This document shows, in pieces, positions 8,226 to 15,412 of a stretch of 45,364 nt of DNA. Source of the stretch: Actinomadura sp. BRA 177 (GTDB lineage: Bacteria > Actinomycetota > Actinomycetes > Streptosporangiales > Streptosporangiaceae); contig NZ_JABXFD010000243.1 of the NCBI RefSeq assembly GCF_013372625.1, positions 1 through 45,364 on the forward strand, given 5' to 3'. Numbering within the stretch: the stretch's first letter is position 1; every line of letters begins with the position of its first letter. A model generated the notes under the pieces. It was not told the origin of the DNA. It ran no database searches and saw only the letters and a program-made list of their open reading frames with translations. The position numbers and the translations under genes are program-made.

Positions 8226-9109
8226 GGCACCCAGTCGAACAAGACGATGGGTTCGTCCACGCGCTCTGGCCGGTTGAGTTGCCCGAAGACCCCCGGTGCG
8301 AGGTGGCCGGGCACACGCCGGCACCACGAAGCGGCAAGCCGCGGGTCCACGTGCTCGTTGAGCCACGACACGGTGTCGGTGTAGGTCTGCTGGTAGGCGC
8401 CATCCGGGACGGGAAGAAGCTCGTGCATCCCCACGATGGTCCAGCCGCCCCGGTGCGCTGCCAGCGTGGGAAGAACGCTGGTGTCGTCCGGGGTGCCCAG
8501 AAGCCCCAGGGTGCCGCCTGGCGCCACAAGGTTCGCCGCATGTTCGGGTCGTCCGGTGGCGTCAAGGACCAGCTCAACGCCGCCGGCCTTTCCCGTGGGC
8601 ACGCATTTCGCACCTGGCGCCCGGCCAATGGGTGGGGACGGCCGGGCCGTCTGGACCGGTATCCGTTCGGCGCCGCGACGGTGCAGTTCCAGTGCCGCAC
8701 CGAGCGCGACCGGGCCGGACCCCACCACCATGGCGTTCCGCACCATGGTCGCCGCTGGCAGGCGGTTCAGGCCGAGGGCTGCCATGAGCTGGAAACGGCC
8801 GACAGCCGCAGTGGGCAGTGGCGTCCCGGGCGGGACCGCGAGCGCTCCGGTGATATCGGCGGCGAAGGCGGCACCGTGGGGCACGGGGGCGAGGACCCAA
8901 CCGCCACCGGACTCGCCAAGACACATGTAACCGGCATCCCGGATCCCGCCGCCCGCGGTGTCGTCCATCTGCCGTCGTTCCGTCCCGGGGCTGAGGATGC
9001 TGATTCGCCCGCCCAGCATGCCGTCCGGCGTCGGCCGAGCGGGCTGCAAGCGGGCTCGTCCAGAGACGAAACGTATCCGTGCACCGGCATATGCCGCGGA
9101 ACTTGTCAC
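8222..9109 (-). CDS. MDR-family (zinc-alcohol-dehydrogenase-like) oxidoreductase, short form
   Basis: A 295-aa medium-chain dehydrogenase/reductase-like protein. The nucleotide-binding domain is clear: VVGSGPVALGAALELHRRGAE near residues 128-148, VLDATGRPEHAANLV, and PGGTLGLLGT. The N-terminal GroES-like domain is shorter than usual (the family is usually 330-360 aa) and I see no set of Cys and His ligands for catalytic or structural zinc, so it may be zinc-free. It probably oxidises or reduces an alcohol/ketone in the pathway with NAD(P). The start is GTG 9109, which overlaps the TGA of the HAD gene; the open frame runs further upstream only in the overlap. Related TdbD- or sorbitol-dehydrogenase-like enzymes are possible. 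Substrate unknown. Confidence 0.7.
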   Translation of the reverse strand: MTSSAAYAGARIRFVSGRARLQPARPTPDGMLGGRISILSPGTERRQMDDTAGGGIRDAGYMCLGESGGGWVLAPVPHGAAFAADITGALAVPPGTPLPTAAVGRFQLMAALGLNRLPAATMVRNAMVVGSGPVALGAALELHRRGAERIPVQTARPSPPIGRAPGAKCVPTGKAGGVELVLDATGRPEHAANLVAPGGTLGLLGTPDDTSVLPTLAAHRGGWTIVGMHELLPVPDGAYQQTYTDTVSWLNEHVDPRLAASWCRRVPGHLAPGVFGQLNRPERVDEPIVLFDWVP

Positions 9110-9801
9110 AGGGCCTCCAGATATCCGGGCAGCTCGGTGAAATGCCTGATGACCCCAACGGGATCCGGCAAGTTGTCCGGGCGTGAGCCAGGGCTGATCA
9201 AAACGGCCCGCATGCCGCGGCGGTGCGGCCCTATGGCGTCCTTTTCCGGCATATCGCCGACGAACATGACCTCCTCGGCCGGGCACCTGGCCTTCTCCAG
9301 AACCGCGTTGTAGAAGTACGGATGGGGTTTGCGGACCCCGATCGTGCTGGAGAGGACCAGCGCCTCGAAACAATCCTCGATGCCGGCGGCGCGCAGCGTG
9401 CGGCGCCGTACAGCCTCGGGACGCTGGGTATCGCACGCCAGCACGCAAACGAGGCCGTCGCTATGCAGGCGCCGGAGCGTCGCGGCGGCTTCGGGGAGGA
9501 TGCCGGCGTCGGGGACGGCCGTGAACACGGCCTCGGTGGCGCCGTGCGGATCCGGGATCACGGCTGCGCATGCACGCGCTGCGGCCATCAGTTGGTCGGC
9601 GAAGGGGCTTTGCGTGCCGTGCGCACGGTCTTCCCGCCGCGTCTGGCGGGCGACGGCGTCGAACGCGGTGGCGAAGTCCTCTGGAACCGAGGTGCCCTTG
9701 AGGTTCCTCAGCGCACCCGCGACCATAGCGCCGTCCGGACTCGGGCCCGGCTGTGCCAGGGTGCCGCCGAAGTCCACCGCCAGCGCTCGTACCGTCACCA
9801 C
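9106..9801 (-). CDS. HAD-superfamily hydrolase-like protein with altered motif I
   Basis: A 231-aa HAD-fold protein, probably a phosphatase in the pathway. Motif I is LAVDFGGTL: the nucleophile Asp (D10) is present but the second Asp, two residues later in classic phosphatases and used as acid/base, is Gly. Motif II is near LACDTQ, motif III is the Lys in IGVRKPHP (K158), and motif IV is VGDMPEKD (D183, D188). Loss of the second Asp is known in HAD members with altered or reduced phosphatase activity. The start GTG 9801 (or 9798) overlaps the stop of the upstream HprK-like gene. The cap region between motifs I and II is large and helical, as in C1 caps. Neighbours suggest a phosphorylated intermediate. 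Confidence 0.75.
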   Translation of the reverse strand: MVTVRALAVDFGGTLAQPGPSPDGAMVAGALRNLKGTSVPEDFATAFDAVARQTRREDRAHGTQSPFADQLMAAARACAAVIPDPHGATEAVFTAVPDAGILPEAAATLRRLHSDGLVCVLACDTQRPEAVRRRTLRAAGIEDCFEALVLSSTIGVRKPHPYFYNAVLEKARCPAEEVMFVGDMPEKDAIGPHRRGMRAVLISPGSRPDNLPDPVGVIRHFTELPGYLEAL

Positions 9802-10691
9802 GCCGCTCCTCCACTGGGGATCGGTACCGCACGGGTGAGCTGATCAACCTGTGCGGCGATACGTTGCGGCGCGCCCCACGCCATGTGCAGCGGTACGTGT
9901 CGAGCCAGCCTCCTGATAAGCGCGACACGGTGGTGGGCGCCGTCCGCGCTTTCCACCAGTCGCAGCACGGTGGAGGAGGAGTCCAGGATCCGGTCCAGTA
10001 CGTGCGTACTGGCGCGCAGCCACGCCGTGGCGGCAGTGTGGCCGTCCGCCAACCCCAGGCCGGCCGTATGCGCCCGGGGATCACCATCGACGTCGACCAG
10101 AACGGCCGCGAGCAAGGGGGCGGTCCTGCCCAGGTCGTCGCCGCCTCCGTCGTCCCACTGGCTGCGGAGATCAACCTTTTCCTCATGCGACGAGCCGGCA
10201 GGCATGTTCGGGAACCAGCGGCGGAGCGCGTCGCTGCGGGCCAGGAAGGCGCTCGTCCCGCCCCGGAACGCGGGCACGTGACCAACATCGAGTAGCACAA
10301 GGTCGCCGGCGACTGGCCACCATCCTTGCTCGGCAAGCGCGATCGCAACCAGCGTCTTGCCTGCTCCGTGCCCGCCCAAGAGAACGACCGTTCCGCAGTC
10401 GCCCGGGCAGCGGAGCGCGACCGCATGCAGGCACAGAGTGCCGTGACCGAGATGCATCCGATGCAGGTGGGCATTGATGAGCCTCCTGGCATCGCCCAGG
10501 CTCACCTGGCGCTCCAGGGCCAGAGCTACCGGAACGCCCGCCTCAGCGGTGGTGAGAGTGCCCGGGGCGCTGCCTGGTACGTGCGGGGCGATCCACGGCC
10601 ACCGTTCGGTGAATCGGGCGTCCGCCGCCACCCGCAGGACACGGCCCGCGCTGGGAACGGCGAATACCCCCGGGCTTTGCGTACCGCTCAT
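9795..10691 (-). CDS. HprK-like P-loop kinase 1
   Basis: A 298-aa protein of the HPr kinase/phosphorylase-like fold. The P-loop is LLGGHGAGKTLVA (GGHGAGKT at 106-113), preceded by a conserved LHAVAL strand, and followed by GDLVLLDVG, which holds the catalytic/metal Asp area. The protein lacks the HPr-kinase N-terminal domain and the genome context has no PTS genes, so it is probably not a regulator of HPr. Small HprK-like kinases are found in lasso peptide clusters and other biosynthetic clusters, where they phosphorylate a peptide or small molecule. ATG 10691 overlaps the stop of the next HprK-like gene (ATGA), so the two are translated as a pair and may act together. Substrate unknown. Confidence 0.7.
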   Translation of the reverse strand: MSGTQSPGVFAVPSAGRVLRVAADARFTERWPWIAPHVPGSAPGTLTTAEAGVPVALALERQVSLGDARRLINAHLHRMHLGHGTLCLHAVALRCPGDCGTVVLLGGHGAGKTLVAIALAEQGWWPVAGDLVLLDVGHVPAFRGGTSAFLARSDALRRWFPNMPAGSSHEEKVDLRSQWDDGGGDDLGRTAPLLAAVLVDVDGDPRAHTAGLGLADGHTAATAWLRASTHVLDRILDSSSTVLRLVESADGAHHRVALIRRLARHVPLHMAWGAPQRIAAQVDQLTRAVPIPSGGAAW

Positions 10692-11794
10692 CGCGCTGCT
10701 CCAGCCATCCCGGGAACGAGGGCCTTCAGCGCGTCCCAGACCGGCGCCGTCGACAGTGCCGCCGGGTCGCCGACGCTCAGCAGAGCGCCAGGGACCTGCG
10801 ACAGCAGGTGCACCACCTCTGCATCATCGGCCGCGGGGCCGGTCGTGCGCGGCCCACCGGTCAGCCCCAGCAGATCGCTGGTGTAGAGGCGTTGGGCCGG
10901 TATTGTGAGCGCTTCCGCCACTGTGGACGCGAGTTGGTCGAACTCCAGCCGGACTCCCTGAACAACGGGGAGTCCACGGTGGTCGGCCGAGGTGATGCCG
11001 ACCACCGCGCCGAGAGGCACCGGCGGAGAATGAGTCATCCCCAAGGCCGTACGGTGCTCGGCCGGGGTCAGCAATCGGCGCCGCCGCGTCCGACCGCGCA
11101 CGACACGGTCCAGCACCGTCCCCGCTCCATCCGGGACCGGTAGATCATCGGGGAGGCACACCCGGGTGGGCCAGCCGATGACGGTCCCGTCGAGACCGAC
11201 AAGAACCAGATCATCCGCGAGGAAGGCGGCGCCCAACTCCGTGCACGCCCGGTGGGCAAGGGTGGACTTGCCGCCGCGCTGTTCGGCCAGGAACACCAGC
11301 GCGACACCGTCGACTGCCACGGCAGAGGCGTGCAGCATCAGCCACCCCGCATCCAGCAGCCGGGAGGCGAAGAACACCTTCCCCAGCCAGTCGGCCCAGC
11401 GCACCGCGCTCACGTCGTCAGACGGCAACGCGAAGCGCGTCATGCGCATCGACGCGTCCGCTTCGATGACGACCATCGCCGAGTACGGACGGTAGAAGCC
11501 GAGAACCCGAATACGACCGGCCTGGTTATCCAGCACCCGCAACCGCGGACCACCACGTGGGAAGACCAGCTCCGGGCCTTCGGCGGCCTGTGCTCCCGAC
11601 TGGTCCCATACCGCATCATCGTCGACTCGTACTGTCCAATCCGGATGGGCCGCGGGTGCTTGCAATGCGCACGGCGGCACCAGCATCTCCGTCACGCGCT
11701 CAAGCACATGATCGCGTGGCGTGATCACGTGCAACCTCAACCCGGCCAGATGGAGGTCGGCCTCCGCCCACGCGGACCGCGCTCGCCTCGCCAT
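10688..11794 (-). CDS. HprK-like P-loop kinase 2, first gene of the nine-gene operon
   Basis: A 368-aa protein with the C-terminal HprK-like kinase fold. The signature LMLHASAVAVDG (153-164) leads into the P-loop FLAEQRGGKSTLA (about 168-180), followed by FLADDLVLV with the paired Asp. The N-terminal part (1-150) is a mixed domain that I do not recognise. The start is ATG 11794 with GGAGGTGAG just upstream, a strong ribosome binding site; a longer open frame to 12373 antisense to the NUDIX gene is a shadow. It lies 58 bp from the divergent NUDIX gene, so both are probably controlled from one promoter region. It is the sibling of the HprK-like gene that follows by ATGA overlap. The two differ in length and have different N-termini, so they are not a simple recent duplication. 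Confidence 0.7.
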   Translation of the reverse strand: MARRARSAWAEADLHLAGLRLHVITPRDHVLERVTEMLVPPCALQAPAAHPDWTVRVDDDAVWDQSGAQAAEGPELVFPRGGPRLRVLDNQAGRIRVLGFYRPYSAMVVIEADASMRMTRFALPSDDVSAVRWADWLGKVFFASRLLDAGWLMLHASAVAVDGVALVFLAEQRGGKSTLAHRACTELGAAFLADDLVLVGLDGTVIGWPTRVCLPDDLPVPDGAGTVLDRVVRGRTRRRRLLTPAEHRTALGMTHSPPVPLGAVVGITSADHRGLPVVQGVRLEFDQLASTVAEALTIPAQRLYTSDLLGLTGGPRTTGPAADDAEVVHLLSQVPGALLSVGDPAALSTAPVWDALKALVPGMAGAAR

Positions 11795-11852
11795 ACCGCT
11801 CACCTCCAGCGCGTTTGTCGCCAGGAACGGACAAGTTGCTACCGTCAGGTCA
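11795..11852 (+). promoter_or_regulatory. Divergent promoter region; likely leaderless promoter for NUDIX gene
   Basis: A 58-bp gap between two divergent genes. On the plus strand TACCGT at 11840-11845 fits the TANNNT -10 pattern and ends seven bases before the GTG at 11853, the spacing typical of leaderless actinomycete transcripts. No Shine-Dalgarno sequence precedes that GTG. The minus-strand gene instead has GGAGGTGAG. This is a motif-based inference only. Confidence 0.35.
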
Positions 11853-12428
11853 GTGACGCGCGATAGCCCTGCAGAACGCACCAAATGGATCGTCCACAGC
11901 GAACGGGTCCTGGACGAGAACCGCCATATCCGAGTGTCGATGGCCAACATCGAACTGCCCAATGGAGTGGTGTTCGACCAGTACGTCTTTCGCGTGCCCC
12001 GATGCGTGATGACGGCCGTCCTCGACGATTTGGGGGAGAACATCCTCCTCATCTGGCGGCACCGGTTCATCGTCGACCAGTGGGATTGGGAGGTACCCGG
12101 CGGGTATGCCGAGCCCGGCGAGGACCCGGCCCTCGCCGCCGCACGAGAGGCTGAGGAAGAGACCGGGTGGCGGCCGAAGAACTTGGAATTCCTGTTCTCG
12201 TACCAGCCCATGATCGGTTCTGCGGACGCCCCGCAAGATCTGTACCTCGCCCGCGGTGCCGATCTCGTCGGCGAACCCCACGTCGATGAGGCTGAAGCCG
12301 TCCGCTGGATGCCGCTGGACGAGGCCAGCCAGCGGATCCAGCGCGGCGAGATCATCGGTGCCGCGACCGTCATGGCCGTCCTCCACGCACTCGCAGGGCG
12401 GGCAACCGCTCCTCCGCGTAATCCATGA
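11853..12428 (+). CDS. NUDIX hydrolase
   Basis: A 191-aa NUDIX protein that hydrolyses a nucleoside diphosphate linked to another group, such as ADP-ribose or a nucleotide sugar. The NUDIX box GX5EX7REUXEEXGU is complete, from GYAEPGE through REAEEETGW at about residues 86-108. N-terminal strands VHSERVLDENRHIRVSM and VFDQYVFRVPR resemble ADP-ribose pyrophosphatase-like members. The GTG at 11853 is chosen because the frame upstream is antisense to the kinase promoter and has no ribosome binding site. It reads outward from the promoter of the nine-gene operon, and its 3' end overlaps the end of the XRE gene by 59 bp, tail to tail. It likely acts in the same pathway by removing or making a nucleotide-linked intermediate. 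Confidence 0.85.
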   Translation: MTRDSPAERTKWIVHSERVLDENRHIRVSMANIELPNGVVFDQYVFRVPRCVMTAVLDDLGENILLIWRHRFIVDQWDWEVPGGYAEPGEDPALAAAREAEEETGWRPKNLEFLFSYQPMIGSADAPQDLYLARGADLVGEPHVDEAEAVRWMPLDEASQRIQRGEIIGAATVMAVLHALAGRATAPPRNP

Positions 12429-13755
12429 GATCACGCACTTCCCGCTCAGCCTCGTACGGGTTCAATGCGCAAGTCAGATCGCGTATGTAGCGGTAGACGC
12501 GCGCGGAGGTAAGGCCGGATGCCATGTCGATCGCCATCCGGCCCTGCTCGCAGGCTTCATCGAGGCGGCCCTGCGCGGCCAGAGCCATCGCCAGCACCGC
12601 GATATTGAAAGTCTTGCCCCTCCTATACGCCGGATCCATATCCAGCGACCGGAGTGCGTACCGCTCAGTCTCCGAGGCCCTTCCCAGATCCCGAAAGCAA
12701 TGCGCGATCTTGGCGCTGAAGTAGGCGTCACCGAAGTACGTCAGCCAATCGGGCAGGCCCGAACTTGTCACGCGCTCATAGGCGCCCTCAGCGCGGGTCA
12801 GCGCGAGCGTGCACGCGCGGGCTTCACGCTGAGCGGCGTATCCGTGCGCCTCCATGACTAGGCATTCGGTCATCAGTGCGGGCAGGCCGGCGCGACGCGC
12901 GGCGGTCTGCGCCGCCCGCGCCAGGTCAACCGCGCACGCCGGTTGGGCGAGGTAATGGGCTTGCTGGCTCATCGCGGCGAGGACCTCACCGCACAGCCCG
13001 TCATCTCCGCCGAACTTCGCCATCGCGAGAGCCTGGATGAGGTATCGCTGGGCGAGGCCCTGCTTGTCCAGGTCGTGGTAGAGCCAGGCGGCCAGTTTGG
13101 TCAGGTCGGCGGCTGCGGCGAACAGGCCGCGTCTGATCTCCTCAGTCGAGCGGCCGTCGCGCAGCAAAGGGCCCACGTGGGTGTGCAGATACTCGATCAC
13201 CGGGCTCCGGACGTGGCCGCCACCGAGCCGATTATCCAGAATTCGGAATGCTTGAGTGACCTGCCGGATTTCCTCCACATCGCGTGGGCTGACGCGGCGT
13301 CCACTGGCAGGCGCCGGCGCTGGATCCCACGGGCCGAGGAGCCAGCGCAGGGCCGAGGTGGCGAAGGCTGACGAGTCGACCTCCGCGTCGACCAGGTGCC
13401 GTTGCTGATCGAGATCGGCCTTCCACAAGATGCTGGCGGTGCGCGCGATCCCGGCCTGGTTCATCGGCAGTTCCAAACCGACACTCCTGGACAACACATG
13501 CGGTTTCATTCCGAGTTCGGGCACCGATACCCGCCGTCCCAATTCGATCGTGAAGACCTCGGCAATGATCTCCGGAACCGGGTGCCGCGGCTGCTCACCG
13601 CGCAGCCACCTGGCGACCCAGCTGTGGTTGTAGTGCAGGTCAGGGGCACCGCGTAGGTCACCTAGGCGAACTACGCGGTCCGCCAACCCCCTGTTCGAGA
13701 AGCCGGCTTCCGTGATCATCCTCGCGAGTTGATGATTAGGCTGCTTCTCCTTCAT
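12370..13755 (-). CDS. XRE-type regulator with TPR-like C-terminal domain
   Basis: A 461-aa regulator. The N-terminal part (about 1-95) is an HTH_XRE-like domain, with GFSNRGLADRVVRL and HYNHSWVARWLRGEQP as its helix-turn-helix region. The rest is helical and TPR-like, with repeats such as LAQRYLIQALAMAKFG, AVDLARAAQTAARRAG and RASETERYALRSLDMDP. This architecture is common in actinomycetes as a regulator that senses a signal through the TPR domain. ATG 13755 is preceded by CAGGAGAGG, a strong ribosome binding site; longer frames upstream lack one. It is the only regulator beside the operon and NUDIX gene and probably controls them. Its end overlaps the end of the NUDIX gene by 59 bp in the opposite direction, which could allow antisense interference. 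Confidence 0.8.
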   Translation of the reverse strand: MKEKQPNHQLARMITEAGFSNRGLADRVVRLGDLRGAPDLHYNHSWVARWLRGEQPRHPVPEIIAEVFTIELGRRVSVPELGMKPHVLSRSVGLELPMNQAGIARTASILWKADLDQQRHLVDAEVDSSAFATSALRWLLGPWDPAPAPASGRRVSPRDVEEIRQVTQAFRILDNRLGGGHVRSPVIEYLHTHVGPLLRDGRSTEEIRRGLFAAAADLTKLAAWLYHDLDKQGLAQRYLIQALAMAKFGGDDGLCGEVLAAMSQQAHYLAQPACAVDLARAAQTAARRAGLPALMTECLVMEAHGYAAQREARACTLALTRAEGAYERVTSSGLPDWLTYFGDAYFSAKIAHCFRDLGRASETERYALRSLDMDPAYRRGKTFNIAVLAMALAAQGRLDEACEQGRMAIDMASGLTSARVYRYIRDLTCALNPYEAEREVRDLMDYAEERLPALRVRGGRP

Positions 13756-13944
13756 CGCCGCACCTCTCCTGGGCCAATGCCCGACAGTCTTGCACTGGCG
13801 GTTTCCAGTAGCGACCCGATACCGGCGACGCACGCCCCCCTTTCACGCACCCGTATCTCGTGCCGATAGTCATTCAGCTTTCAAGGATGAGAAGCCGACT
13901 GCTTCGGCGACGTACTTGGCTTGCCTCTGTCACTCGTCCGCGAG

Positions 13945-14319
13945 CTACCAGGTGCCCGGGAACATTCGGCCCTTGAGGAACAGATCGATCTGCTCGGCGG
14001 CCGACTTCGCGTCCCCGCAGGGCCACAAGAACCCCTGCCGACCGCGCAGCGTCTCGTAGTAGCCCCACGTCCCACCGGGAGTGGCCCGGGCGGAGACGAC
14101 GATCCCGACCTCCTTTGAGAAACCGGCGTGCACCCAAAGCATGGGCAGCGGAGTCGGGAACTCCTCGGGCCGGTAGAACTTGACGAAGCGCCACCCCTGC
14201 GGCTGGAGCGCGACGGCGAGTGTTTCCAGGTAGCGGACGGCGGTTCGCCGACCGAGCCGAGTGCGCAGGCGGAGCACCTGACGTTCGGCCCGGAGACTCA
14301 GAGCGCGCACTTCGCCCAC
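13945..14319 (-). CDS. Conserved actinomycete hypothetical protein
   Basis: A 124-aa protein that I recognise only as a conserved hypothetical type of actinomycetes. Its core is RFVKFYRPEEFPTPLPMLWV, then GIVVSARATPGGTWGYYE, then a Gly-Arg-rich FLWPCGD segment and a RMFPGTW end. No signal peptide or membrane segment is seen. The GTG start at 14319 overlaps the 3' end of the RsbW-like ATPase gene by 22 bp, so the two are probably translated as a pair. It is the last gene of a four-gene minus-strand operon. Function unknown. Confidence 0.7.
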   Translation of the reverse strand: MGEVRALSLRAERQVLRLRTRLGRRTAVRYLETLAVALQPQGWRFVKFYRPEEFPTPLPMLWVHAGFSKEVGIVVSARATPGGTWGYYETLRGRQGFLWPCGDAKSAAEQIDLFLKGRMFPGTW

Positions 14320-14714
14320 GTGACCTTCCGTCCTTCAGAGAGCGCACACGTGCCCCACTCCTTGGCGAGCGCGGAGACCAGGAGGAGCCCGCGACCGTTG
14401 ATCGCGGTCTCGCTTTCCGGCTGCACGCTGGGGAGCCCATCGCCGCCGTCCTCGACCTCGATGATCGGCAGCCCGTCCGCCGCGTCCCGTACCACACGAA
14501 CGACGATCAGACCCTCCCCGTACAGCAGTGCGTTCGTCACAAGCTCGGACACGATGAGCTGCGCCGTGTAGGCGTCATCGATGCCCCGATCCTGGAACCA
14601 CTCGCCGACGAACTGCCGGGCGGCCCCGGGGGCGCGCTCGGCTGGCCCCCGAACAAACAGCTCCAGATCACCCACGTGGACGATCATTTTCTCGTCCTCT
14701 TCGGGGTCGTTCAA
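14298..14714 (-). CDS. RsbW-like GHKL ATPase (anti-sigma factor-type)
   Basis: A 138-aa HATPase of the anti-sigma factor RsbW type. Motifs are SELVTNALLYGEG (the N-box, with Glu and Asn), EVEDGGDGLP (the G1 box DxGxG is DGGDG), and NGRGLLLVSALAKEWG (G2 box). Such proteins bind ATP and act as serine kinases on anti-anti-sigma factors, or have lost the kinase role, as many actinomycete copies next to XRE/DUF397 genes. The start is TTG 14714 (TTGA overlap with the upstream gene) or ATG 14687. It probably acts with the XRE/DUF397 pair divergent from this operon in one regulatory unit. Function as an anti-sigma factor is a family inference. Confidence 0.8.
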   Translation of the reverse strand: MNDPEEDEKMIVHVGDLELFVRGPAERAPGAARQFVGEWFQDRGIDDAYTAQLIVSELVTNALLYGEGLIVVRVVRDAADGLPIIEVEDGGDGLPSVQPESETAINGRGLLLVSALAKEWGTCALSEGRKVTWAKCAL

Positions 14715-15088
14715 CGCGTTCCACCTTCCCTATCCGTCGTGAGTTCGGGCACGTCCAGCCCTCGCCGGTGTCCGGACGGCGTTCGCGCTCGGCGGCGAGC
14801 GCGACGCTGGCGGGCGGGCCTCACCGGCTGCCGTGGCCGCCGCGCTTCTTCGCTAGGACGAGCGGTCCGGGGCGGGCGGACGTCAGCGCCAAGCACCGTC
14901 ATGACCGCGTCCGCAAGGCTCGCCGGGGTGGCGGCCTCAACGAGACGGCCCTCTACGACCGCCCACCACCGACGGGTGTAGAACCCGAACCACGCGACCA
15001 CACCGAACCGAACCGCCAGGTGCTGGATCTCAGCGCGGACGATCGGTCTGGTGTCTATAGGGACCGTTGCGTCCGATAGCACGGTCAC
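14711..15088 (-). CDS. Small hypothetical protein with basic C-terminus
   Basis: A 125-aa protein I do not recognise. The N-terminal half (IVRAEIQHLAVRFGVVAWFGFYTRRWWAVV) looks like a small ordered domain with strong aromatic content, then EAATPASLADAVMTVLGA. The C-terminal 45 residues are Arg- and Pro-rich and likely disordered, perhaps nucleic-acid binding. The GTG start at 15088 shares GTGA with the stop of the 72-aa ORF upstream, and its own stop overlaps the ATPase start. It sits in the middle of a coupled four-gene operon. The composition of the tail may also mean the 3' end has drifted. Function unknown. Confidence 0.6.
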   Translation of the reverse strand: MTVLSDATVPIDTRPIVRAEIQHLAVRFGVVAWFGFYTRRWWAVVEGRLVEAATPASLADAVMTVLGADVRPPRTARPSEEARRPRQPVRPARQRRARRRARTPSGHRRGLDVPELTTDREGGTR

Positions 15089-15303
15089 ACTCCCGTCCCG
15101 AGGGGGAAGGCGTCCGAGACATGGCCGGAACTACCGGCGTATATCCGCGCATTCACCGTCACCCCGAAGCCGACCGAGCCTGATATGCCCGAAAAGGGGA
15201 TAGATCGCCGTCCGAGGAGAGCCCGCGTGTCGAGAGTTGTCGCAACACTCGCCACCGATGGCGCAAGCATGGACATAATCGGACAATTGAATTTCGCGAT
15301 CAT
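15085..15303 (-). CDS. Small ORF (72 aa) with strong RBS, first gene of the coupled operon
   Basis: A 72-aa reading frame starting at ATG 15303. GAGGAGG stands six bases upstream, one of the best ribosome binding sites in this window. Its TGA at 15085-15087 overlaps the GTG of the next gene as GTGA. The peptide starts MIAKFNCPIMSMLAPSVAS and has one Cys, a run of small residues (SGISGSVGFG) and a Gly-rich tail. It has no signal peptide or membrane helix of clear strength. I do not recognise a family. The start and coupling are good evidence that it is translated; a larger frame opens upstream to 15444 but lacks this ribosome binding site. Confidence 0.55.
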   Translation of the reverse strand: MIAKFNCPIMSMLAPSVASVATTLDTRALLGRRSIPFSGISGSVGFGVTVNARIYAGSSGHVSDAFPLGTGV

Positions 15304-15412
15304 GATTGCCTCCTCATCCCCGGAATTTTGCTTGGCGATTCCGCTTCCCAAGAATGAGGCGTTGTGCTTAGGCTCGGCTTTACTCTCAAGAACACAAAAC
15401 ACTGGAGGGGCC

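Noticed and set aside
6304-8277. 657-aa plus-strand open frame
   Set aside because: Antisense to the glycosyltransferase and isomerase genes; no domain can be read.
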